Part shown: piece after piece, positions 1 to 5,528 of the stretch | Layout of the letters: each line of letters begins with the position of its first letter | Numbering within the stretch: position 1 is the stretch's first letter | From: Eubacterium sp. | GTDB lineage: Bacteria > Bacillota > Clostridia > Lachnospirales > Lachnospiraceae | NCBI GenBank assembly: GCA_017616955.1 | Contig: JAFZXD010000263.1 | Location: 1 to 5,528, forward strand | Length of the DNA: 5,528 nt | Reading direction: 5' to 3' | Position numbers and translations under genes: made by a program | The notes under the pieces: model-generated | Databases searched by the model: none | Told to the model about the DNA's origin: nothing | What the model saw: the letters and a program-made list of their open reading frames with translations, nothing else

Positions 1-1608
1 GATTTCGTTAACGATGTACAGATCAAGGTTTCAGCTCAGGAAGGAAATACAATTCCTGTATCAGTTGTTGCTAGATATATGGATGGTTCTACACCATCAG
101 GTACAGCTGCTTACGAGAAGAGAGGTGTTTCCGTATCAGTTCCTGTTTGGACACCTGATAAGTGTGTAGAGTGTGGACTTTGTTCATATGTATGTCCTCA
201 TGCTGCTATCAGAACAGTAGCTCTTACAGAGGATGAGGTTGCTGCAGCTCCTGCCGGCTTCAAGTCAAAGGATGTTACAGGAATGCCTGAGTACAAGTTC
301 AACATTGCAATCTCTACAATGGACTGCCTTGGATGTGGATCATGTACAAATGTATGTCCTACAAAGTCTATCGAGATGAAACCTCTTGATGATGCTCTTA
401 AGGCTGAGCAGAACCTCTTCGACTATGCAATCTCAGTTCCTGATAAGGAAGAAGTTATTGCTAAGTTCGGTGCTGCAACAGTTAAGGGATCACAGTTCAG
501 ACAGCCACTCCTTGAGTTCTCAGGAGCTTGTGCAGGTTGTGGTGAGACACCATACGCTAAGCTTATTACTCAGCTCTTTGGTGATAGAATGTACATCTCA
601 AATGCAACAGGATGTTCATCAATCTGGGGTAACTCTTCACCTTCAACACCTTATACAGTAAATAAGGCAGGTAAGGGACCAGCTTGGGATAACTCACTGT
701 TCGAGGACAATGCAGAGTTCGGATTTGGTATGTACCTTGCTCAGAAGACACTTAGAGAGAGCCTTTCAGCTAAGGTTAAGGCTGTAGCTGAGACAAATGC
801 AGAAGTTAAGGCTGCTGCTGATAAGTTCTTCGAGACATATGATGATACAATGACAAATACAGAAGCTGCAGACGCACTTGTTGCTGCACTTGAGAAGGTT
901 GACAGCGCAGATGCTAAGGCAGTTGTTAAGGATAAAGATTTCCTTGCTAAGAAGTCACAGTGGATCTTCGGTGGTGACGGTTGGGCATACGATATCGGAT
1001 TCGGTGGAGTTGACCACGTACTCGCTTCAGGAGAAGATGTAAACATCTTCGTATTCAACACAGAGGTTTACTCAAATACTGGTGGACAGTCTTCAAAGGC
1101 TACTCCTACAGGAGCTGTTGCACAGTTCGCTGCAGGTGGTAAGGAGATCAAGCAGAAGGATCTTGCTGGAATAGCTATGAGCTACGGTTATGTATATGTT
1201 GCTCAGGTATCTATGGGTGCTAACTACAACCAGCTTATCAAGGCTATCAAGGAAGCTGAAAGCTATCACGGACCTTCACTCATCATCGCTTACGCTCCAT
1301 GTATCAACCACAGAATCCGTGTTGGTATGAGCAAGGCTATGGCTGAGGAGAAGAAGGCAGTTGATGCAGGTTACTGGAATCTGTTCAGATTCAACCCTGC
1401 TGAGGACAAGAAGTTCACTCTTGATTCAAAGGCTGCTACAGTTCCTTATCAGGAATTCCTTGCAGGAGAAGCTCGTTACACAGCTCTTCAGAAGGTTAAC
1501 AAGGATAAGGCTGATAAGCTCTTCGCTATGGCAGAAGAGAACTCAAAGAAGAGATTTGCTCACCTTCAGGGTCTCGTAGATCTTTATGATGGAACTAAGT
1601 CAGAGTAA
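1..1608 (+). CDS. nifJ: Pyruvate:ferredoxin (flavodoxin) oxidoreductase, C-terminal 535 residues (5' end outside window)
   Basis: This cytosolic enzyme decarboxylates pyruvate with CoA to acetyl-CoA and CO2 and reduces ferredoxin; it is central to clostridial fermentation. The reading frame is open from base 1, so the ATG at base 79 is internal. In order (codons counted from base 1) one sees an EKR motif (39-41), two 4Fe-4S CxxCxxCxxxCP motifs (Cys 55/58/61/65 and 109/112/115/119), then the thiamine-diphosphate domain with GGDGW (324-328), TEVYSNTGGQ and APCINH. Cys177, 180, 205 and 434 are spaced almost exactly like the proximal-cluster ligands of the Desulfovibrio africanus enzyme (812/815/840/1071, recalled). 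The protein ends about 100 residues after the last ligand, so it lacks that enzyme's C-terminal extension. Lysine is nearly always AAG, a bias suggesting high expression. About 650 N-terminal residues are missing, judging from the family's usual length of about 1180. Confidence 0.97.
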   Translation, partial: DFVNDVQIKVSAQEGNTIPVSVVARYMDGSTPSGTAAYEKRGVSVSVPVWTPDKCVECGLCSYVCPHAAIRTVALTEDEVAAAPAGFKSKDVTGMPEYKFNIAISTMDCLGCGSCTNVCPTKSIEMKPLDDALKAEQNLFDYAISVPDKEEVIAKFGAATVKGSQFRQPLLEFSGACAGCGETPYAKLITQLFGDRMYISNATGCSSIWGNSSPSTPYTVNKAGKGPAWDNSLFEDNAEFGFGMYLAQKTLRESLSAKVKAVAETNAEVKAAADKFFETYDDTMTNTEAADALVAALEKVDSADAKAVVKDKDFLAKKSQWIFGGDGWAYDIGFGGVDHVLASGEDVNIFVFNTEVYSNTGGQSSKATPTGAVAQFAAGGKEIKQKDLAGIAMSYGYVYVAQVSMGANYNQLIKAIKEAESYHGPSLIIAYAPCINHRIRVGMSKAMAEEKKAVDAGYWNLFRFNPAEDKKFTLDSKAATVPYQEFLAGEARYTALQKVNKDKADKLFAMAEENSKKRFAHLQGLVDLYDGTKSE

Positions 1609-1641
1609 TTCGAATTTCTGAGTAATTCAATATAAAAATAT

Positions 1642-1675
1642 AGCCCTGAGGTTTATGCCTCAGGGCTTATTTATT
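1642..1675. terminator. Probable bidirectional intrinsic terminator between convergent genes
   Basis: A perfect 10-bp inverted repeat (AGCCCTGAGG at 1642-1651, CCTCAGGGCT at 1658-1667) encloses a 6-base loop. On the plus strand it is followed by TATTTATT and lies 33 bases after the nifJ stop. On the minus strand it lies 25 bases after the stop of the hydrolase gene and is followed by ATATTTTTATA. Five further A-U pairs can form at the base if T1641 bulges out. Both tails are U-rich, so it plausibly serves both transcripts. Direction and efficiency are inferred. Confidence 0.85.
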
Positions 1676-1692
1676 AAATGAAATGCCGGATG

Positions 1693-3621
1693 TTAAGGTA
1701 CCCAGTGTCCGTCATCAGTAAAGTGATAACTGATACCGTCTATTACCTGATCACCTGTAACCATTACTCCCGATTGATCCAGATAGTACCAAGTTTCTCC
1801 TTCCTGTAGCCATCCGGTCTTCATGTAATAATCTTCACCAAAGTAATAGTACTTGTTTTCTATTTTTTTCCATCCTTTATTAAATGCTTTTCCTTTTGTA
1901 CAGTAGCACCAGTTTGACTGATACTGAACCCATCCTGTTTTGGCGGCTCCGGATGATTCGAAGTAGTAGTAACTACCATTTATTTTATACCATCCCTTTA
2001 TCATGGAACCCATAGGATATTTGTTGTAGCTTTCTTTTAGAAGATATACTTTCTTTCCTTTTTTTGATGACCATCCGGTTTTCATTAATCCGTTCTTATC
2101 GAATTCAAACCAGTAGCCTTTTATCTTATTCCATCCGGTTCGGTTTCGTCCCTGTTTATCTACAAAAACCCATTTAAACTTGTTGTAATCCGAATACCAT
2201 CTTGACCAGGTGCTGTTCTTCTGTTTCTGAACCCATCTGATAGGAGTTCTGGAATAAGATATCGTATGATTGCTTGTTACTTTCTTTTCAACCGAAGTTT
2301 TTGTGACTTTTCTTCCGGTAATGCCGTTAGTAACGACTTTGGATTCTTCGGTGGTTTCAGTAGTTTCTTTTTTAAGAACTACATTTGCTTTCTTTCTTAC
2401 ACCGGTTCTCATAGTAAGAGTATCGGTCATATCCTGAACTATCGAACTTGCTGTCTGGTCGATAGTTCTATACATTTTCTTCCCCTTTTTATCAAGAAAT
2501 CCGTAGAACGGAGTGGAGTCGTCCAAACTTGCGGTTGATGTTACGACAACAGCAATCTGTGGTTTCAGTGTTTCGAGAAGCTCCTTACTTGTGGATCTTA
2601 CGAAACCATGGTGCCCAACTTTCAGGACATCTATTTTGCCATGATCTTTCTTTATATACTTGGCTATTTGTTGCTCTGTTTTCTTATATACATCCAAATC
2701 TGCCATGAGAGCGGTTTTGATTCCGGATTTTTCTATATAAGTAACTATCGAGTTAGCATTTTCATCATTGTGTGAACGAGTGTGAAGATTGTATAGCTGA
2801 ATATTGAAGTCCTCGAATCTGAATGAGATAGTATCATCCAGGTCGCCGCTTCCGTTCTTCTGCGAGTTTCCGCCAAGCTTTTTAAGAGCTCTGGAGGTAG
2901 GCTTATCTACTCGGAGCATATTTGCTCCTTTTACAACTTTTTTTGCCGTGTTGAAGTATTTTTCATTGTTAAACAGAAGCTCTTCATCAGGATTCGATAT
3001 GTAGCCTTTATATATAAATGTTGTATCTTTATCAATCAAACCGAATTTGTTGGTTTCTGTCTTGGTAACAGGTTTATGAAATATGGTATTTGTGGATATA
3101 TATTCGGTTTCTGTTACTGTTGTTGTAACCTTCTCGGAGCGTTTAGCTTTTGCAACGTCGGGAATTCCTCCGTTATGGTCTGAGTGTGAGTGGGTTACAA
3201 GTATAAAATCAAGATGAGTAACTCCTGCGGCCATAAGATAGTTGACTACGGCTTTTCCGGAAGCTGAGTCGTGTATCTTTATTCCGTACTGAGTATCGCC
3301 TGTTTTGTTTGAGGCATCGATAAGACCGAAATGCCCATTACTTTCAACAAGTATCGAATCACTGCTCTGGGTCGGATCACCATTAAGAGTTATATAATGA
3401 ATGCGGTCCTCTGTATGTTCCGGTATTTGCTCGGGAGTTTGTTCAGAAGATTGTTCTGTTTGTTGCTCGGGCATTTGTTCCGAGGTATTATCCGGAATCT
3501 GTGATTCGTTATCATATTCTGCATGCTGCGCATATACCGGACTGTTGGTTGAAAATGTACCAACGGATATAAGTGAGGTAAGCAGCAATGCCAATGTTTT
3601 AGTTGCTTTCTTTTTCGTCAT
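1693..3621 (-). CDS. Secreted metallo-beta-lactamase-fold hydrolase with C-terminal cell-wall-binding repeats (Pce/CbpE-like)
   Basis: This is a predicted exported 642-residue hydrolase of the cell surface. Residues 1-31 form a signal peptide (KKK, then a Leu-rich core, cleavage after VYA). A Glu/Gln tetrapeptide linker follows (about 48-71), then a metallo-beta-lactamase module (about 73-410) with HSHSDH (144-149), NS (290-291), ADLD (307-310) and VGHHG (335-339) as likely metal-site motifs. A Val/Thr/Lys-rich linker (411-455) leads to aromatic repeats (about 463-642). The plan, and stretches such as ILVESNGHFGLID, LDFILVTHSHSDH and FNIQLYN, resemble the pneumococcal teichoic-acid phosphorylcholine esterase Pce as I remember it. 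The HHG motif is closer to ComEC, but no membrane channel domain is present. Substrate is unknown; a phosphodiester on a wall polymer is the best guess. The ATG at 3621 is chosen over the one at 3651 because AAGGAAG lies six bases upstream. It overlaps the kinase gene and probably shares its promoter. Confidence 0.9.
   Translation of the reverse strand: MTKKKATKTLALLLTSLISVGTFSTNSPVYAQHAEYDNESQIPDNTSEQMPEQQTEQSSEQTPEQIPEHTEDRIHYITLNGDPTQSSDSILVESNGHFGLIDASNKTGDTQYGIKIHDSASGKAVVNYLMAAGVTHLDFILVTHSHSDHNGGIPDVAKAKRSEKVTTTVTETEYISTNTIFHKPVTKTETNKFGLIDKDTTFIYKGYISNPDEELLFNNEKYFNTAKKVVKGANMLRVDKPTSRALKKLGGNSQKNGSGDLDDTISFRFEDFNIQLYNLHTRSHNDENANSIVTYIEKSGIKTALMADLDVYKKTEQQIAKYIKKDHGKIDVLKVGHHGFVRSTSKELLETLKPQIAVVVTSTASLDDSTPFYGFLDKKGKKMYRTIDQTASSIVQDMTDTLTMRTGVRKKANVVLKKETTETTEESKVVTNGITGRKVTKTSVEKKVTSNHTISYSRTPIRWVQKQKNSTWSRWYSDYNKFKWVFVDKQGRNRTGWNKIKGYWFEFDKNGLMKTGWSSKKGKKVYLLKESYNKYPMGSMIKGWYKINGSYYYFESSGAAKTGWVQYQSNWCYCTKGKAFNKGWKKIENKYYYFGEDYYMKTGWLQEGETWYYLDQSGVMVTGDQVIDGISYHFTDDGHWVP
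1696..2235 (-). repeat. Cell-wall-binding aromatic repeat domain (CW_binding_1 / choline-binding type)
   Basis: Residues 463-642 of the hydrolase contain about seven units, most ending in GW: Trp497, 517, 544, 564, 584 and 604, then a degenerate end (TGD at 622-624, closing with GHWVP). Four units are exactly 20 residues long, the usual period of choline-binding or glucan-binding solenoids; the one ending at Trp544 is 27. Interior aromatics take forms such as YYYF, WYYL and YWFEF. Such domains hold proteins non-covalently to choline-bearing teichoic acids or to glucans; which one cannot be read from the sequence. One unit has WCYC where WYY-type residues are normal. Confidence 0.9.
3409..3480 (-). 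repeat. Degenerate 12-bp tandem repeat coding EQxx tetrapeptides
   Basis: Six successive 12-base units encode EQMP, EQQT, EQSS, EQTP, EQIP and EHTE (residues 48-71 of the hydrolase). The Glu-Gln part of each unit is conserved at DNA level (GARCAA), the other two codons vary. It forms a flexible acidic spacer between the signal peptide and the catalytic module. It is the kind of repeat that gains or loses units by slippage without breaking frame. Confidence 0.85.
3529..3621 (-). other. Signal peptide of the surface hydrolase
   Basis: The first 31 residues have a basic start (MTKKKATK), a hydrophobic core (LALLLTSLISV) and a small-residue site ending in VYA before Gln32, a typical Sec signal for signal peptidase I. 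There is no lipobox cysteine and no C-terminal LPxTG motif, so retention at the wall would rely on the repeat domain. The cleavage position is a prediction. Confidence 0.85.
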
Positions 3622-4813
3622 TATTATCTTCCTTACCAGAATTAATGTCATGAAATGCGGCAGTATTAATCAGATTAAATATCTGCTCGCAGGTTGAGGA
3701 TATATTGATCCTTGCTGTTTCAGGATCCATAGATTCCTCCAGAGTAGACGGTCTTCTTATAATAGGAAAGTATGCGTCAACATCAGGCAGTGTTTCACCA
3801 TCAAAACCGGGTGAAACAGAACCTACAAGTGCTATAACAGGTTTTCCGAAAACTTTTGCTATATGACCAATGCCGATAGGGGCTTTGCCCATGGCGGTCT
3901 GAGCATCCAGGCATCCTTCTCCGGTTACTACTATATCAGCCTGGCTGATGTACTTCTTCAGACCTGTTTCTTCTATTACTATCTTATTACCTGATTCGAG
4001 CTCACTGCCAAGATAGTATTTAAATGTGAATCCAAGTCCACCTGCGGCACCGCATCCGGGATAGTCCGGATCGATTTCCAGACCGAGTATCTGAGTGGTC
4101 AGCTCGGCAAAGTCAGACATCCAACTATCCATAAGTTCTATCTCTGATTCAAAGAGACCCTTTTGAGGACCGAATATATGTGATGCTCCGTTTGGTCCGT
4201 ATAGAGGATTATTAACGTCGCATGCTACACGAAATCTGCACTCGTGTAACAGTGGGTTAAAGGATTCGGCGGAAATAGACCTGATGAATTCCAGATCACC
4301 TCCGGTGAGGAATCCTCCATCACCTGTTATAGGCTGCTCATGTTCGTCGTAGAACTTTGCGCCAAGAGCCTGAAGCATGCCGATTCCGGCGTCATTTGTT
4401 GCACTTCCGCCAAGACCGATTATAAAATTCCTGCATCCTTTATTTATGGCATCGTTTATCATTTCACCGACACCGTAGGTCGTGGTTTTGATGGGGTCAC
4501 GATCTATATCGGGAATAAGTGTAAGTCCTGCTGCTGCAGCTATCTCGATAATAGCTGTTTTTGTAGGCTCATTAATGATACCGTATCTGGCGTCAATCTT
4601 ATCGCCAAGAGGACCGGTTACTGTAATGTCTTCAAAGACACCGTTACATCCCATGGTGACAGCTTGTACGGTTCCCTCGCCTCCGTCAGCCAATGGACGT
4701 ATGTCGTATTCTGCATCGGGGATCGCTCTGAGGAGTCCTTCTGCGGCTGCATTTCCACATTCAAGTGAAGAGAGTGATCCCTTCATTGAATCCATAGCAA
4801 AAACAACTTTCAT
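3599..4813 (-). CDS. glxK: Glycerate 2-kinase (GlxK/GarK family)
   Basis: This cytosolic enzyme phosphorylates D-glycerate with ATP, in this family normally to 2-phosphoglycerate, which enters lower glycolysis. The 404-residue protein shows the family's motifs along its length: MDSMKGSLSS (7-16), ADGGEGT (42-48), GLGGSATNDAGIGMLQALGA (133-152), RVACDVNNPL (195-204) with FGPQKG (214-219), PGCGAAGGLGF (252-262) and TGEGCLDAQTAMGKAPIG (297-314). The ATG at 4813 is chosen because it matches the family start and has GGAG 11 bases upstream; the longer frame begins with TTG inside the promoter -10 box and cannot be transcribed from there. Family members are usually about 375-385 residues. The extra tail, Asn/Asp/Glu/Lys-rich (388-404), runs across the ribosome binding site and first codons of the next gene, giving a 23-base overlap. 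It is probably the first gene of a two-gene transcript. Confidence 0.96.
   Translation of the reverse strand: MKVVFAMDSMKGSLSSLECGNAAAEGLLRAIPDAEYDIRPLADGGEGTVQAVTMGCNGVFEDITVTGPLGDKIDARYGIINEPTKTAIIEIAAAAGLTLIPDIDRDPIKTTTYGVGEMINDAINKGCRNFIIGLGGSATNDAGIGMLQALGAKFYDEHEQPITGDGGFLTGGDLEFIRSISAESFNPLLHECRFRVACDVNNPLYGPNGASHIFGPQKGLFESEIELMDSWMSDFAELTTQILGLEIDPDYPGCGAAGGLGFTFKYYLGSELESGNKIVIEETGLKKYISQADIVVTGEGCLDAQTAMGKAPIGIGHIAKVFGKPVIALVGSVSPGFDGETLPDVDAYFPIIRRPSTLEESMDPETARINISSTCEQIFNLINTAAFHDINSGKEDNNDEKESN
3628..3634 (-). promoter_or_regulatory. Ribosome binding site of the surface hydrolase, inside the kinase gene
   Basis: AAGGAAG on the minus strand sits six bases before the ATG at 3619-3621. 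It fixes the start there rather than at the in-frame ATG 30 bases upstream, which has no purine-rich signal. The site lies within the last codons of the glycerate kinase gene, so translation of the two genes is probably coupled. Confidence 0.85.
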
Positions 4814-4824
4814 AATATCATAAT

Positions 4825-4828
4825 CTCC
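4825..4828 (-). promoter_or_regulatory. Ribosome binding site of glycerate kinase
   Basis: GGAG on the minus strand lies 11 bases before the ATG at 4811-4813. The spacing is slightly long but acceptable, and it supports the short start over the upstream TTG at 4873. Confidence 0.65.
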
Positions 4829-4872
4829 ATAGATACTTTTTTTCTGTAAAAAATTAATTGAAAAACACAACA

Positions 4873-4901
4873 ATTATACCTAAAAAAGGCTGTTTTGTGA
4901 A
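4873..4901 (-). promoter_or_regulatory. Sigma-A-type promoter of the glxK-hydrolase operon
   Basis: Read on the minus strand, TTCACA (4896-4901; five of six matches to TTGACA) is followed after exactly 17 bases by a perfect TATAAT (4873-4878). Transcription would start near 4866, giving a leader of about 50 bases before the kinase ATG. The promoter lies just after the permease terminator, so the kinase and hydrolase genes form their own unit. No operator or riboswitch is evident in the leader. Confidence 0.82.
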
Positions 4902-4910
4902 TAGCAACAT

Positions 4911-4939
4911 AAAAATAGGACAGAATTGCTCCTGTCCTA
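4911..4939 (-). terminator. Intrinsic terminator of the purine permease gene
   Basis: On the minus strand an 8-bp perfect stem (TAGGACAG with CTGTCCTA, 4932-4939 and 4916-4923) encloses an 8-base loop and is followed directly by TTTTT (4911-4915). It begins 25 bases beyond the permease stop codon, and it separates that gene from the kinase promoter. Confidence 0.88.
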
Positions 4940-4964
4940 AAGTGAGTTTATATAGGTTTGTTTA

Positions 4965-5528
4965 TTACTGGAAGTTTGTTACAAGTGCTGCTATTCGAAG
5001 TCCGAAGAGGATGAAGATTACCAGCATAACAGGGCTTACATCCTTAGCCTTTCCTGTAAAAAGCTTGATAAGTACCCAGCTGATTACACCGAACATGATT
5101 CCATTTGCGATAGAATATGTAAGAGGCATAGTAAGTGCTGCGATATAAGCACTTGCTGTATCGGCTGTATCGCTTTCAAAGTCAATCTTCTTTGCACTTG
5201 AGAACATAAGCATTCCTACATATATAAGTGCAGGAGCTGTTGCAAAGCTTGGGATAGCAAGGAAGATAGGACTTAATACGATAGCGATGAGGAACATGAT
5301 TCCTGTTGTAAATGCTGTAAGTCCTGTTTTTCCACCTTCTGCAACACCTGCTGAAGATTCAACAAAACTTGTTACGGTTGATGTACCGAGGCAGGCACCT
5401 ACTGTAGTACCGATAGCATCTGCCATGAATACCTTTCCTGCTCTTGGGAGTTCGCCCTTCTCATCAAGGAGTCCTGCTTTATCAGCAACACCGACAACAG
5501 TTCCAACAGTATCGAAGAGGTCGACAAA
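4965..5528 (-). CDS. NCS2/AzgA-family adenine-guanine-hypoxanthine permease, C-terminal 187 residues (5' end outside window)
   Basis: This integral membrane transporter would import purine bases by cation symport for salvage. The frame stays open to the right edge, so the ATG at 5426 is internal. The visible part (counted from the window edge) begins in the family segment FVDLFDTVGT, continues through LPRAGKVFMADAIGTTVGA, and reaches the signature GTSTVTSFVESSAGVAEGG (48-66), the substrate-site region where Glu57 is the conserved acidic residue. Hydrophobic segments follow at about 73-93, 96-111, 126-157 (probably two helices) and 164-183. The protein ends shortly after with NFQ. Roughly 270 residues are missing at the N-terminus, judging from the usual length of about 430-480. 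Guanine/hypoxanthine (PbuG-like) versus adenine preference cannot be decided here. Confidence 0.93.
   Translation of the reverse strand, partial: FVDLFDTVGTVVGVADKAGLLDEKGELPRAGKVFMADAIGTTVGACLGTSTVTSFVESSAGVAEGGKTGLTAFTTGIMFLIAIVLSPIFLAIPSFATAPALIYVGMLMFSSAKKIDFESDTADTASAYIAALTMPLTYSIANGIMFGVISWVLIKLFTGKAKDVSPVMLVIFILFGLRIAALVTNFQ

Noticed and set aside
741..1061. Minus-strand frame of 106 codons, Ala/Ser-rich.
   Set aside because: Shadow of the Ala/Lys/Glu-rich stretch of nifJ before the thiamine-diphosphate motif; composition is explained by the sense strand.
1027..1092. Asn rather than Asp in the FNTEVYSNTGGQ motif of pyruvate:ferredoxin oxidoreductase as a possible active-site change.
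   Set aside because: The key TEVYSNTGGQ residues and the GDGW aspartate are intact, and I cannot say that Asn is unusual among clostridial enzymes.
1693..3621. Reading the hydrolase as a DNA-uptake protein ComEC or as a true beta-lactamase or lactonase.
   Set aside because: There is no ComEC membrane channel domain, the protein is exported with wall-binding repeats, and the similarity I recall runs to Pce rather than to antibiotic-degrading enzymes.
3622..3651. Start of the hydrolase at the ATG at 3651 (ten more residues, MTLILVRKII).
   Set aside because: No ribosome binding site upstream; the next ATG has a strong one at ideal spacing and gives a standard signal peptide.
3401..3697. Plus-strand frame of 98 codons, Cys-rich near its start (CSGICSGVC-like repeats), resembling a small metal-binding or bacteriocin-type peptide.
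   Set aside because: It is the antisense of the EQxx tandem repeat and of the signal peptide and overlap region; the cysteine pattern follows from the 12-base period, and no ribosome binding site precedes the ATG.
4340..4823. Two plus-strand frames of 142 and 113 codons within the kinase gene.
   Set aside because: They are antisense to a well-conserved kinase coding region, with no family resemblance and no supporting ribosome binding site seen.
4814..4873. TTG start of glycerate kinase at 4873.
   Set aside because: It lies in the -10 box upstream of the predicted transcription start, and the added residues have no family match.

Overview
The window reads as chromosomal DNA of an anaerobic, fermentative Firmicute, most likely a Lachnospiraceae member (Butyrivibrio / Lachnospira / Roseburia type). 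The grounds are a one-chain pyruvate:ferredoxin oxidoreductase, moderately AT-rich DNA with clostridial-style AGGAG signals and U-tailed hairpin terminators, and a secreted protein with 20-residue aromatic cell-wall-binding repeats. The placement is inferred from family resemblance; no marker gene is present.

Layout. Bases 1-1608 (+) hold the C-terminal half of pyruvate:ferredoxin oxidoreductase (nifJ), open at the left edge. A perfect 10-bp hairpin at 1642-1667 lies between it and the convergent gene to its right and probably terminates both. The other genes are on the minus strand. In transcription order from the right edge these are: the C-terminal part of an AzgA-type (NCS2) purine permease (4965-5528, open at the right edge) with its own terminator (4911-4939); a near-consensus sigma-A promoter (4873-4901); glycerate 2-kinase (3599-4813); and a secreted metallo-beta-lactamase-fold protein with a C-terminal cell-wall-binding repeat domain (1693-3621). 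The last two genes overlap by 23 bases and appear to form a two-gene transcript.

How the genes work together. nifJ and the permease are ordinary housekeeping or salvage genes at the edges. The kinase feeds glycerate into lower glycolysis, and pyruvate:ferredoxin oxidoreductase works downstream of that point, but nothing shows co-regulation. The notable gene is the secreted hydrolase. Its plan (signal peptide, metallo-beta-lactamase module, aromatic repeats), and several stretches of its sequence as I remember them, match the pneumococcal teichoic-acid phosphorylcholine esterase Pce/CbpE. Its second metal-site motif is instead ComEC-like, and its substrate is unknown. No tRNA, rRNA, CRISPR array, insertion sequence or phage gene was seen, and no gene-free stretch exceeds 300 bases.
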